Source: Lineolata rhizophorae
Taxonomy: Eukaryota; Ascomycota; Dothideomycetes; Lineolatales; Lineolataceae
Length of the DNA: 64,000 nucleotides
NCBI GenBank assembly: GCA_010093515.1
Contig: MU001701.1
Coordinates: forward strand, 26,860 to 90,859
Direction of reading: 5' to 3'
Below are positions 50,414-62,487 of the stretch, piece after piece. Made by a program: the position numbers and the translations under genes. The notes beneath the pieces are model-generated. The model worked only from the letters and a program-made list of their open reading frames with translations. It made no database searches and had not been told where the DNA came from. Numbering within the stretch: position 1 is the stretch's first letter; every line of letters starts with the position of its first letter.

Positions 50414-52465
50414 ATGGTTTCCCAAAGTTTGACGTCCGTTTTCAGCCTGGTTGCAGCCTTGGCAACTCCTTCTTCGGCCTTTTTCCGCATGACTTGCCCC
50501 GGCGGTCTAGTCCGCGAACGCGCTGATCCCATCACGGACCCCGGTGCCGTATCCCCACACGTGCACACGATTGCAGGAGGCAATGGCTTCGGTTTCTCCA
50601 TGGACTACGAGCAAGCCCGCAACTCCGATTGCACTTCTTGCAAGATTAAACAGGATCTGTCCAACTACTGGACCCCAACGCTCTACTATCATGCCGAGAA
50701 TGGCAGCTTCATCGACGTTCCCCAGGTTGGCGATGGCGCCGGCAAACTTGGCGGCATGACCGTCTACTATCTGTAAGTCCTTCCCATCTATCACACTTGG
50801 TTGAAAAGTAATTTTACTGATAAATGATTCAATAGGCAACGGCCGGGTCCAGACAACGACGAACTAAACGCATTCCCCGAGGGTTTCCGTATGCTCGCCG
50901 GCGACCCGAACAAGCGCAATTTCACCGGTGACTTCGCCGCCGAGGCTGTTTCCTATGTCTGCCTCGACTATGACGGCACCGGCGCCGGCGGGGAGTGGAA
51001 CGAGTTTCCGGACCACAACTGCCCCAATGGCGTGCGTGCGCAAGTCTTCTTCCCCTCGTGCTGGGACGGTGAGAACCTCGATTCGGACGACCACCGCAGC
51101 CACGTCGCGTACCCGGAGTCTGGCGAGTACAACAATGGCCGCTGCCCTGACAGCCATCCCATCCATCTCATCTCTCTTTTCTATGAGACCATTTACGACA
51201 CGAACATCTTCAAGGATGACTGGTATGGCGACGGCCAGCCTTTCGTCTGGTCTATGGGCGACCCGACCGGCTACGGGTACCACGGCGACTTCGTCAACGG
51301 TTGGGACGTCGACGTCCTTCAGGATGCTGTCGACAGCTGCACAGCTGACTCGGGCCTGCTCGAGGACTGCGACGCTTTCGACCTCCTCGACGACTCCGAA
51401 TGCTCCGCTTGCATGATCCCGCCGTCGGTCGACGAGCAGATCACGGGCGTGCTCGACGCGCTGCCCGGCTGCAACCCGGTGACGGAGGGCCCCGAGCCCG
51501 CCGCCAAGGTCGGCGACTGCCCCACGGCGGAGATCGGCACCGCCGCGACGTTTTTCACGGACTTGACGGCCAGCCTGGGCTGGGAGTACGTCGGCTGCGG
51601 CAAGGACGAGTACAACGACCGCACTTTCTCGGCCAAGAGCACCAACCAGGCCGACATGACGGTCGAGGACTGCGTCGACTTCTGCGACGGCTTCGACTTC
51701 GCCGGGCTCGAGTACGGCACCGAGTGCTATTGCTCCGATTCCCTGCCGGAAGATCGCGCGCCCAAGCCGGGCCTGCTAGGCAACTGCGGCATGGAGTGCG
51801 GGGGTGACGACGGCGAGGTTTGCGGCGGTGCCGGCGCGCTGTCTATTTACCACAAGTGCGGCGGCGACGAGTGCTCAAACGTCCAGTACGGCGTTGTGGG
51901 CAACTCGACTTCGACCTCGACCACGTCGACTCCCTCATCTTCGTCCTCGCCTTCGTCCTCGTCTTCGGCTCCCTCGCCGCCTGCTTCCTCGGGGGCCTCG
52001 ACCGAGGACACTTCGACCGACGAGTCTACGACAACAACAAGCTCGACGTCTGACAGTTCGGACGGAACCGACTCTGACTCTAGCCCTTCCGAGCCTGACT
52101 CCATTTCCACCCGGGAGTCGTACCCCAGTCCTTCAGTGTCGTCGACTGATTTTCCTCCGTCTGACTCGACTCCGGAGACTACATCCACGTCGGAGACTCC
52201 TGAAGAGTCTGGCAGCTCCGTAGAGCCCGAGAGCCCTGAAGAGCCCGAGGGGCCTGAGAGGCCATCTATCACGTCTGCCGCGTCTACTCCAACACCCACG
52301 CCTACTACGATGATCACAGCGCCATCTTTGTCGTCCTCGACTATGACCTCGACCTCGACGTCTGCGCCTTCCCATTCGCAACCTCGCCCGACGTACTACC
52401 ACCCGTGGTCGGGCAACCACGGTGTTGTCCACGAGGAAGATGGCAGTGTCCCGTCTTGCAGTTAA
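50414..52465 (+). CDS. Secreted DUF1996 + WSC domain protein
   Basis: A 662-residue extracellular protein, exons 50414-50772 and 50836-52465. A signal peptide covers residues 1 to about 22, followed by FFRMTCPGGLVRERADPI, the usual opening of DUF1996. That domain runs to roughly residue 340 and holds DPGAVSPHVHTIAGGNGF, VFFPSCWDG, SHVAYPESGEYNNG and CPDSHPIHLISLFYE. A Cys-rich WSC domain follows at about 375-465 (YVGCGKDEYNDRTF to GALSIYHKC), a putative carbohydrate-binding fold. The rest is a Ser/Thr/Pro stalk likely to be O-mannosylated. The C-terminus PSCS has no hydrophobic GPI signal, so the protein is probably released or wall-associated. DUF1996 has no established reaction. Confidence 0.94.
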
Positions 52466-54367
52466 ACTACTTGTGATAAGAGGAAGGTGGTTTGTGGTAC
52501 ATTAAACTACCTATAACGGGCGAGGAAAAAACTTTACTTTGTTCGGTTGGCATGGAACGAGGGTCCCCTGATCCAAGCTACTGTCAGACCAAGCCTTTTT
52601 TTCTTGGCATCGCTCGCACGCCTTGTTAGTGTTGGGTAGCTCTATTCTTTTGTATATACTTGGCGTGTATTCACTTCGTGCTCGTCTTCACTTCTATTCA
52701 CATACATTTGTTAGGACTGCCGCATCTGCCGGAGCCTGGCGGTGCGGAGGTTGGTACTTTGAATATTCTCAAGCTCTTATATATTTTAGCATCCCTGCCA
52801 ACCGAAGGATATTTCCTATGAAATGCTTTCGTTGATTGTTTGGTTGGAGGAGGGGGCATACCCCGTGAATGTTCTTGATTTCAATGCACTAGCATCATTG
52901 CTCCAGACGATTTCAATTATGTAAAGGACAAGGGTAGAATCCCAACGACTAATGCTATACCAATCTGGTAAGTGCATAGTATAAAATGACATGTACAGCC
53001 TCCAATGCCGCTAGCAATCCTGAGCCTGCAGCAAGACCAAGTTCCGGCTTCTCAAATGCGACGCCAATAGCCACAGCAAAGAGTCACAGATTTAACAAGA
53101 GCAGTGATAAGCCACGCGATTCATAGCTTTCTAGTAGGTCCAGTCTTGATTCGATCGACGTGCATTGAAGTAAAATTGGATCGCAGCCGATGCAATTCGT
53201 TCCCTGTGTCTGTGTAGCTTCCAGGGGCGAGCACAGGAGCAACTGTGGGGTATGCGTGTTGTCTATGGTATGCGGGCGCGGGAAACTACGGCAGTTCACC
53301 GAGTAGGGTTGCTATGTCCGGGTACTTAGCATGGAATAGCTCGTGCCATCTCCAGAGTATGGGTGCCGACCAATAGCAGTAAGTGACTTACTAGAAGGCG
53401 AATAGGAGCGGCCATGGCATTGTCGAGCAATGGGTTCCATTTGCTTCCTATTCTGGTTGGCTTGGGCTTACAGGGGAGTGCCGGGGAGATTAAGTTAACA
53501 AAGTACTCCGTGGACAAGATGGAATTCAGCCAAAACAGGTCTAGGAGATGTTTATGTATGTCAGCTGCCGAAGTTGAAAATTACCAAACAACATACTAGA
53601 GAACGACTCTATTCCCATTGCCATTCCTCTTGTAAATTCGTATTCTAAATCAACACTGTACATTAAACCGCCGCAGCGTCTAGGTACTATGATGATTTAC
53701 TTTCAGCATATATTAAGTCAGGCTACAGATTCATTGCACAACTATACACAACATATATCGCAGTAATATGCCTATCCTCTGTTTTAGAAATTACATTCAT
53801 CCAAAGGATCGCACAGCCGTGCGTTGCCGGAAAGGCCCTGTATGGAATGTGTTCCATTGATAACCGGTAGACGTGTCAAGTCTTGCAAATATATCTCGAC
53901 AAGGAGTTGAAGAATTGGCAGCTCCCGTGTAAAACTTCAGCTTACAATGAGTGCCAAGCTACAGGCATTTTAAGCTTGGCAATGCAACTCTGGGCTTGGT
54001 CAAGTTAACCCTAGTGAGAAACGCACAAATGTGCGTTCATACCGCAGCGCAATCTGGGTGTGTGAGACAACATTGCCCCACATTCTTCAAGCACGTCTAC
54101 TCAGGCTTTGGCAAGCGCTAGCTACCACATGACACAACTCTACCCAACTCATTAGCTCCTCCCCTTTCAAATTACAAATGTGACATAGCCACAGCACGAA
54201 TGCCAATGTGGAGAAAGTCTGATAATACGGATCCTTTCCTAATAGCCTACACTGGTGATAATCCTGGTCAAGAAAAGTATGTTCTGATGTGTCCGTACTC
54301 TTCTGCCCACTGGACTTTTCACCATACTAATATCACCTAGTTACAGCTTGTGTAGTTTACTAGAACC
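52466..54367. other. Intergenic region
   Basis: About 1.9 kb without a supported gene. A short hairpin, AACGCAC-AAAT-GTGCGTT, sits at 54019-54036. Confidence 0.55.
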
Positions 54368-56429
54368 ATGGAGAATTTTCAGGGCCGAAAGCCTTTCTGG
54401 TGCAGCAGACCAACCTCAGCCTAATTTCTCTTTTCAGAAAGACATCGATTCACCCTCTGATTCTGCAACCGATGTAACCTATCCACCTCCAGTAGCGACT
54501 GGTAATGTCTTGCTTCTTTAGGGGCAAGTGGCTCAGTCTATTGTTCTGCAGAAACAACCACAATAGGGCGCACAAGGACACACAAGGATGCACCAAGCAT
54601 GCTATTAATGTCGTGTTCGGAAAGTCAGGTACTCCGGCGGTGAGCAGATGTACCAGAGAGGGAATAGAGTGCTTCCGGACTCGACGAAACCAGTCTTCTC
54701 AAATCGATCCGTTCAAGAGGGAACACAAAGGCCATATAGACAAATTGGGAGAGACTCGACTGTGGCCGCTACGAGCAAAACTACGCCAAAGACCAGTTTC
54801 TGTCAACAGGATTCGGAAAGTGTACTCCCCGCTATAATAGTAAAAATGGTTCGAGTCCCGTAAGGCGGTCTGCACCTACGGAAGACGATGATTGGAACAC
54901 AGATATGGAGGACGGATGTCGCGGCCATTGGTTCTGTTATTGGCGAAATGTGGCATGAAATTTTCGAATTGATGTTCAAGAAATTTTGCTTGGATGCGAG
55001 AAACGCGAAAAAAGTCCGAATCCCTTTATGAAGGATCAGAACAGTCTAGCTCAAACTCGGACTCCCAAAATTCGGGAGCCCAGCCGAATCCTAGTACATC
55101 CGTATCGCAAAACAGTCAAGATTCGTTATCTCGAGAGAAGGATCCAGAGACTAGGAAATCTAGAGAACGGATACTAGACAATACTGGAGATGGCGACGGA
55201 GAAGACGAACCGCCTGCCGCCAGAGTCAAAAGGCCCAACCAATCGATGACGGTAAACATTTGGCATGCCGATATGCGAAGTACAGCGTCAAGGCCCGGAA
55301 TTGCTACAAATTCAACAAGATGAAAACGATTCCAAGAGTCAAGTATATATGATCTTTTGCGCAAAGCCTTTTATTATTCCTTTTTGAGTTAACTAGTGCC
55401 TAGACAGCATTTGTGGCGGCACCATCTTCTACCTTTGTACTGCCTAACTTGCTCCTTGACATTTCTAGATTAGAGTAATCGGAATAACTATATCCGAGCG
55501 AAGGACTGCATCCAAGGAGAACCGAAAATTTTTGAAGGGATAAATCACAATTTGCGTAAGGAGCTTTCCCAGCGATTGCCGCAAAAGCCGGAAAGAATTG
55601 TCAAATCATATACCAAAAAATTTTCTCTGACAGTCCACTGCCGGATAGTCCTTGTAAGTCGCCACTGGATGGCTAAGGCCAACTAGTTTGGTATCTACTC
55701 TGTAGGTATTCTAAGATTCTAAAGTCAATGTATAGACATCGAGTCTCCCCTCCTGGAGGAAGTGGCCGCTATTCGGCGTCTCACCGAACCCCACGGCCGA
55801 GAACTAGCTGACTCCTTCCTAAGTTCAAGTGGATGCAACCCGTCCAGCTTTCAAGAAGAGATTAGGGCCCTTCTAGACCTCACGAGCTTGGGACTGCCTA
55901 CATGTGTGATTGAGCAGTACATGGGAGCGCAACAACTCCCAGGGGAGTGCTGGACTTTCACACTCGAGACAAAACAACGCGACGGTAACCATTCACACGT
56001 CGCCGTCCTGTCACGGGAGCCATCCAGAATCCAGCAAGTCATCCCACCAAATGGTTGAAGACGAAGTCGACGCCAGGGAAAACAAATAGGTGGCACGGGA
56101 AATACCCTCACACAGGACCCCAGTTGCAGCCCATTCCAGCCTAGTCCCACGGTAGGTAGCTGTACTGGCCCAAGCAGGGGCCAACAGCCGACGCGGAGAG
56201 CGTCGCATCTTGCAACCATCTTGATAAATCATTGCTCTCAGGGGCTGCAAGAGAGAACCCAGTAGAAGATCCTGACAATACTAAGGTGTCTGGGGATCCT
56301 ATGAACTCCCAAGGCGCTCCTGTGGAATATGGCGACAATATAAATACTGCAAGTCTGGACAACCTTGACGTGTTCAATAACGGGACTGATGATTGGCTCT
56401 TGAATGATCTTGAGCCGGTGGGCATTTAG
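54368..56429 (+). pseudogene. Decayed fungal C2H2-like / disordered regulator gene
   Basis: Fragments of one ancestral protein lie in order but in shifting frames. A helical segment (IGEMWHEIFELMFKKFCLDA) lies at about 54930-55000. A Ser-rich linker follows (EQSSSNSDSQNSG to GEDEPPAARVKRPNQSM) at 54994-55250. Next is a Cys-poor version of the fungal LACPxxK..C..VKxH zinc-finger-like block (HLACRYAKYSVKARNCYKF) at about 55258-55322. A stretch EGINHNLRKELSQRLPQK precedes SDSPLPDSP, which splices well to YIESPLLEEVAAIRR near 55738. The end is DDWLLNDLEPVGI. At least three frame changes without usable introns, two near A-runs (about 55010 and 55615), indicate decay. Two or three sequencing indels are the alternative. 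Confidence 0.55.
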
Positions 56430-57565
56430 ACTTCGTGCGTATTGAACCATCAACTTCTACGCAGTGACAGTTGACTTTCCGTCAGAAATTATGACGGTAT
56501 GTTGGAACTTCTTAGGCGTTTTTCCCAAAAGCTAACACATCTAGCTAGATGACGGATGGTGCAGAAAATTTTCTTTTTTTTCATCTTTTGGAATTTTTTT
56601 GAGAATTCAGAATTGCAGTCAAGGCGTAGGAGATGGGTGAACTGTCAAATCACGGCTATGGCATGTTGAATGTCGGGAGAACCGTTTTTTGGACGGGAGA
56701 CATTGGAGTGGTATGAATAGAAATCGGAAAGTTCGGATTACAATTTCCATGTGATAAGACCTGCTAATCTACGTTTGAAGTATACTAGTCGTCCTCAAAC
56801 ACCATCGGGTAATGTGCAAATGTATAGGGTTCTTCCCTAGCTGAGATTGGTCGCAATACTAAAAGCTTCGCTTGTCTTCCACGTAAACGTAAGGAAGACC
56901 TCATTAGACATGCATGCACAAGTAGATAAGAAACTAGGATACACGTCTTAACCAGGAGTACCACCACTCCCACTTACTCCACAAGCGCTTCCGCCACCAA
57001 TTCCAAATTATCTACTTCGTAAACACTTCTATCCTCACTCACCAACCACTCACCGCTCGCCAGACCTCTCCCTCCGTACACTCAAGCAAGAGAGAACAGC
57101 CCGGAAAAAAAAACCAAACCCGCCCTCCCCATCCGAGCACACGTTGAGAGCGAAGAATACACAGAATACAAGGTGTGCGCACGAGGAAAACCTTATTGAC
57201 CAGTAAGTAACCGAGTAGCAGTATCCGATGCGCTGTCAAAACATCTTCCATCACGCATGACCACTGAGTACCCACTCGCAAGTCTCACCGGCCGCCCAAC
57301 ATCGAAAGACGCAGCCATCTCGTGTAAGAACTAGAGAGATTGACCGCCCTCATCTCCCGCCCCTCCTCTGCAGAAGCTCAACTACGTCATTTTGTCATGC
57401 AGCGTAAGAGACCGATGGATGTTATTGTCGTTGTGCGGATGCGGATTAGCGTCGAAAAGTGGGAACGGAGGGGCCCGGAAAAGTCCGTATCTAACCCGTT
57501 GCGCATGTCCAGGCCGAACGAGAAACTTGAACGCTACGGGGATGAGAAGCGCCAACGTTGGGCGC
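56430..57565. other. Intergenic region
   Basis: About 1.1 kb between the decayed gene and the 3' end of the V-ATPase gene. No gene is recognised. Confidence 0.6.
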
Positions 57566-58580
57566 TTAGCACGAGACATCTTGAGAAGCGCGCGAGTTCA
57601 TGAGGAGCGCGACAATAAGGCCGTAGAGACCTGTTTGAAGAGGGATTCCGTGGTTAGCAATTCTTGTCCCAGGGAGCGAATCACAACCATGGGATGCAGT
57701 TACTCACCCAAGACTTCGGCGAAAATGAGGATCAGGATCATGCCGACGAAGAGACGAGGCTGCTGAGCGGTGCCGCGCACACCGGCATCACCGACGATGC
57801 CGATGGCGAAGCCCGCAGCCAGACCGGCTAGACCCACGGCCAAACCGGCGCCGAGCTGGATGAATCCAGTGAAGAGGGCCGACTGTTGTGACAGGTCATT
57901 TGAGATGAGCACACTAACGACCAGGCCGTAAATGGCAATGATACCCGCCATAATAACGGGGATAATATCTAGGAGCCAAGGAAGTTAGCATGCTTGGACG
58001 GTCTCGCTTCGGAAGGTGTGTAAGGCTAGTGTCTGGTAAGGTTGTTGGGAAACCATGGCTGCCTTATAGCTTCCCTGAGCTAGAGCCCGCATTGAAGGAA
58101 GCGGCGGATGGAATGATCAAGGAGGCGCCAGCACGTACTCTTGACGATTAGGTCCGGTCGGAGGACACCCATAGCCGAGATACCAACGCCAGCCTTGGCG
58201 GTGCCGTAGGCGGCACCAAAGCAGGTGAAGACGATGGCTGAGGTGCAGCCCATCGCACCGAAGAAGGGCTGTTATGCATCCAGTTAGCTTGTGTTCTACA
58301 TGTTACTGGAGTTGATAGGTTTGCCCAAAATCCCAGAGCTGAGCGCAGTTCTCCAAAGGCGAAGCGCCACGGCGAGTCGGATAGTATGGACTTACGGCAT
58401 AGACGGGGCTGCGGCGAGAGATAAGTCAGCACAGTTCGACAGTAGCAAGAGGAACACCCTGAGGTGAGCCCTGGGAAGAGCAAGATAGAGCTCGATGCTT
58501 ATCTGCCTCCCACCTCCTAGGCGGGAGGCAGCCACCAAAACGCCCTAGGACAGCGGCACGTACCAGAGATCGGTAGACAT
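57566..58580 (-). CDS. V-type proton ATPase proteolipid subunit c
   Basis: A 161-residue subunit of the membrane rotor (c-ring) of the vacuolar proton pump, orthologous to yeast Vma3 (vma-3 in Neurospora). Five exons on -: 58580-58564, 58408-58396, 58268-58139, 57968-57708 and 57630-57566. Exon 1 is 17 nt and exon 2 is 13 nt; together they encode MSTDLCPVYA and are fixed by the conserved start. Four membrane helices are evident: [39 protein letters not shown], the Gly-rich [19 protein letters not shown] and [19 protein letters not shown]. The proton-carrying Glu is at about residue 138 (FAEVLG), and [10 protein letters not shown] plus the C-terminus SRASQDVSC match the family closely. Confidence 0.97.
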
Positions 58581-59033
58581 CGTGACGGCGAGCGCTTACT
58601 GTCTTCTACGGTAGGGTCGGAGGAAGCGGGTGAGAGGCCGGGAGCAGCAGTCGACGATGGAGACGTTGACGGGCGATGGGGGTTGTTGGAAGGCAACAGA
58701 AAGAGGCTGCTCTGGGTGGATGACGGGCGGAGGTGCTCTGTTGCTTTTTAGCGTCGCGCTGAGCACATGGGTCCTCATCACGTGAACGGGGAGCTTGGGT
58801 GTTCGCCAAGCCTTTTGGCGACCCGCAGAATTGGGAAATTTTTGGCCGGCGAAGTGGGCGAGCGCGCCCAACACCATTTACTCCCTCCAACCGTACCTGC
58901 ACAACGGGCTGATTCCCGGCACTGCGAGCGCAAAGGGCGAGCTTTCGCAAGGAACCCTTTGTCTTCCACGCTCCTGTTTCTTTTGAACATTTGCACCTAC
59001 TTTTTTCAAATCCCTACCGTACTTCCCGACAAA
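58581..59033. promoter_or_regulatory. Divergent promoter, V-ATPase c / Snu13
   Basis: 453 bp separate the start codons of two divergent, strongly expressed housekeeping genes, so both promoters lie here. No individual site was identified with confidence. Confidence 0.65.
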
Positions 59034-59661
59034 ATGGCCAGCGAGCAACCCTCGGTCGGTGAGTCGACATTGTCGCGCATCGCACAGACCGAAGTTTGAA
59101 GTCTAACTTTACGATTTCTGCAGCCTGGCCCATTGCGGATGGGGCGCTGACCCAGGAGATTCTCGATCTGGTACAGCAATGCGCTCATTACCGCCAGCTC
59201 AAGAAGGGTGCCAATGAAGGTACGAGCCTGCGCGCCCGAGGAGCCCTTCTAGTATCTTCCTGACACTATTATTGCGTGTATGGATGAAGAGCGACTGACA
59301 GGCCGGCCTTGCGCCTTTGTATTATAGCGACGAAGACCTTGAACCGCGGTGTTTCGGAACTCGTCGTCTTAGCTGCCGACACAACTCCGCTCGCCATTCT
59401 GCTGCATCTACCGTTGCTCTGCGAAGGTACGAACACGAGAACATGACAAGAAGATATATAGGATGGCTTAGGGAGGGCGACTGCTGACCCAACTTAGATA
59501 AGAATGTCCCATACGTTTACGTCCCGAGCAAGGTTGCTCTTGGCCGTGCCTGCGGTGTCAGCCGCGCTGTCATCGCCGCGAGCTTGACTACCAACGAGGC
59601 TAGCGACCTCCAGAATCAGATCCGCGCTCTGAAAGACAAGGTCGAGAGGCTTATGATCTGA
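59034..59661 (+). CDS. Snu13/15.5K RNA-binding protein (L7Ae family)
   Basis: A 127-residue kink-turn RNA-binding protein of the U4/U6.U5 tri-snRNP and box C/D snoRNPs (yeast Snu13, human 15.5K/NHP2L1). Exons: 59034-59058, 59124-59219, 59328-59426 and 59498-59661. All three junctions interrupt a codon after its first base, and joining gives [34 protein letters not shown] and [16 protein letters not shown]. The RNA-recognition motif GANEATK and the downstream [11 protein letters not shown] and [10 protein letters not shown] are intact. The length equals the family norm. Divergent from the V-ATPase c gene. Confidence 0.96.
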
Positions 59662-60501
59662 AAAGGATGGGAAGAAGCGGTGAGGGGGTACGGAAGCAGC
59701 CGACTAGGCAGACTGCACTGCGGCATACTTGGATTTGTTTTACCGTCCAAGCATTTAGTGGATGCAAAGATGGACTCCTAGTGGGTATGTTTGATCAGTC
59801 AAATTATTAAAAGAGGAAAAGGTCAGTTGGTTGAACAAAGGACTACTTAAATCATACATTGGATCGAGACTTGCCGCTCTACACGAAAACTCCGGTATTA
59901 GTATTTAGCTCGCGTGGCCGTGTTCTCACTCAGTTGATTCGTACGTCAATGTATGCAGGACCATACTCCGTACGAACACCCATATAAATGAGCGATTGGG
60001 ATTGATCCTGATGAACGCGCTAGTTCTAATTTTCAAGTACAGTTCAAGGCTAGGGTCTCATGAGAGAAGCGTACAAATACGAAGTACGTACGGAGTAGGT
60101 TCCTATGATCTCCAAACGCCGAGTCTTGGCGCTTTTGCTTTTTTTTACTAGCTCTCTTCGTCTCCTTGCACCTGTCGACGCTTGCTACGTACGTACTCTA
60201 CGATACCTACGTATGTATTAGATAGCATGTATTTGTTTTAGGTTTCGTACGTAGTATGCCTAGGCTAACGCCCCCCCGAGATCGAACCTACATAGTAGCA
60301 GCTGAACTGAGAGTTTCAGTGTTGCTACCTGATAGTGCCTGGGAACATCGCCTCCCGGTTTGTATACAAAGACCCACTCTCCTCGTCTAGCTGAGGAAGC
60401 CATGCCGACGCTACCGACACCGAATGTCGACTCTTGGCCTCTTCAGATTCCGAACCCGTTCACACATCCGACAGCTGTTATTCTTTGCAAGAAGCTCCAC
60501 A
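59662..60501. other. Intergenic, TACGTA-rich
   Basis: Noncoding DNA unusually rich in TACGTA and TACGGAGTA-like words, for example at 59964-59972, 60088-60096 and 60185-60215. No gene is supported. Confidence 0.6.
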
Positions 60502-61997
60502 ATGGTCAAATGCCAAGAGCCCCAAATCCTCCCGCCCGATGTTCCAGTGGAGGAAGAGACAATACCCAGCTATAACCCCAAACATTTCTATCTGATGAGT
60601 CCAGGTCAGATAGTGCGCGGACGATACAAGATAGTGGTTAAGCTTAGATGGGGCTCTACTTCGACCGTATGGCTAGCCGAAGACACTTCACGGTATGCCC
60701 TCGTTCAAGTCCATTCTATTTGCCTCTAACAACTTCCTAGATGGTTTTGGCAGGCGAAGAGATACGTTGCTGTCAAATTTGCCGTATCTAATGATCAAGA
60801 GACAGAAAACCACGAGCATAATATCACTAGATACCTTCAGGCAAATCCGTCGCATGAAGGCTTCAGGTTCGTGAGAGCGGCAATCGATCACTTCGAAATT
60901 ACGGGCCCGCAAGGCGCGCACCCTTGTCTGGTCTATGACTCTATGCGAGAGATATTCAGACTCTTCCAGAGGCGGGTTCCCGACGGCAAGATTCCAGAGC
61001 CGCTTCCCAAGCTGCTCCTACAGCATATCTTATTAGGGCTTGACTACCTTCATTCCGAATGTAGTATTGTTCACACAGGTTGGTAGGCGGCCGTTTCTCC
61101 GATCAATGCGTTGTAACACTTATTTTAACTAGATATCAAGCAAGACAATATCATGTTGACATTTGAGGATTTGTCCGTGCTCGAACATTTTCTCAAGAAC
61201 CTAGCCGAAGTTCATATGCTGCGAAAGATGCAAGACGATAGCCCAGTGTATCTTTCTTTGATTTCGGCGGATTCAAATCTCTTAGAACGCTTCCAAAGTT
61301 GGCGGATTTTGGGCTAGCCCAGCATAGAAATAGTCCCGAGCCTCTGCGACACCCTATCCAGCCGCCACTCTTCCATGCTCCCGAAGTCATATTAGGCACG
61401 GGTTGGTCACACAACGCAGACATATGGAGCCTTGGCGTATTGGTGTGCCTCAGCCGATTGAATGCTCCGGTTTCTAGCTAATCACGACGTAACACCTAGA
61501 TTTGGAACCTCCTGGAAAACCGCGACCTGTTTCGAGACGTTTGCTCCAACCAAGGTGCTTACGACAGCCGAAAGTACCTTGCAGAGATGATTGCATTACT
61601 AGGCCCTCCACCTGAAGAGCTACTGATCGAGAGGAAAAGTGGGGCAGAGTCGAATGGAAATGGCTTTGGCCAACGTAGAAGGCAACTTTGTCGGACCACT
61701 CGCGAGTACTACGGAAGGCCCTTCTTTAACTCAGAACTTACGATTATATCTTTGTGCAGGATGGAAACTTCATCGCGCCTTGCCTTTCGAAGACTCCCGT
61801 ACTGACCCTGGTACACAGGCGTGTTCCTATATGAAGACTTAATTCCCTCCAACTTTAACCTTCCAGACTCCATTCTTTCTCTCGAGGGCAAGGACAAAGA
61901 ACTATTTCTTGATTTTGCAGATCATATGCTTCAATGGTTGCCGGAGAAGAGGACGGCCGCAAAAGATCTCCTCAAGCATCCTTGGCTGACTATGTGA
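60502..61997 (+). pseudogene. SRPK-like protein kinase, frameshifted
   Basis: The 5' half reads as an intact kinase: 60502-60692, 60741-61078 and 61133 onward splice cleanly to give GRYKIVVKLRWGSTSTVWLAE (variant Gly loop), YVAVKFA (ATP Lys), IVHTDIKQDN (catalytic loop) and, after a frame change near 61250, PKLADFGLA (DFG) and HAPEVILG. This is the SRPK/dsk1-like fungal family. Later segments need more frame changes: LLIERK to WGRVEWKWLWP near 61635, then REYYGRPFF, then DGNF near 61755. The last block is LYEDLIPSNFNLPDSILSL to LLKHPWLTM, ending with TGA at 61997. None of these shifts is explained by a usable intron, so the gene is probably dead. The family is expanded and often degenerate in filamentous fungi. 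Confidence 0.68.
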
Positions 61998-62400
61998 GCG
62001 TGTCAGAACTACATGTGTTACGGATTGCGCAGTATGATACATATCAAGTGCATGTAGCTCAGCGAGCCGCCTCACTTGTAGGGCTGATTATCACTCATCA
62101 CCAACTAACTCGCTCCGGGACAACATGCTCGGTAAAGACCCATCACCTTTGCCTTTGCTTTTGCCAATGGGTCCTGTGCCTCCTCCGTGAAGCTGAATAC
62201 TCCGAGCTTACGATATTTTTTAAAAGCTTATTTGGCCATAGATTATCTATATCTTGAAGGGACCATGTGGTGTCATTACAGCCACGGGTTGTTGATACAT
62301 TCTCCACCCGAAAGGCACATCATAATTTCTGACGCTCTCATCTTAATGTCCTTACCGTGCCTACTTAGATAGACGAGTAGCCGAAAGACTAGAGGGGCTT

Positions 62401-62487
62401 GACGGGAATCAATTGGAGGCTCGACGCGGAGGCTACGACTCCGCTATCGTGCGCCTACTCGTACAGAACGGAGATACTAAAAAATGG
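62401..62487 (+). pseudogene. Ankyrin-repeat-like fragment
   Basis: A single 29-codon stretch contains LEARRGGYDSAIVRLLVQNG, which resembles one ankyrin repeat (LQAA..GHDSIVRLLLENGA). It has no start and no neighbouring repeats, and it is surrounded by stops. The match is weak and by eye only. Confidence 0.3.

Noticed and set aside
54840-54870. tRNA T-loop-like GGTTCGAGTCCC
   Set aside because: The flanking bases do not form the 5-bp T stem and no acceptor or anticodon arm can be folded.
61079-61132. Kinase intron with donor GTTGGT counted as a defect
   Set aside because: The donor is unusual but joining restores HTDIKQDN exactly, so I treat it as a real intron rather than part of the damage.
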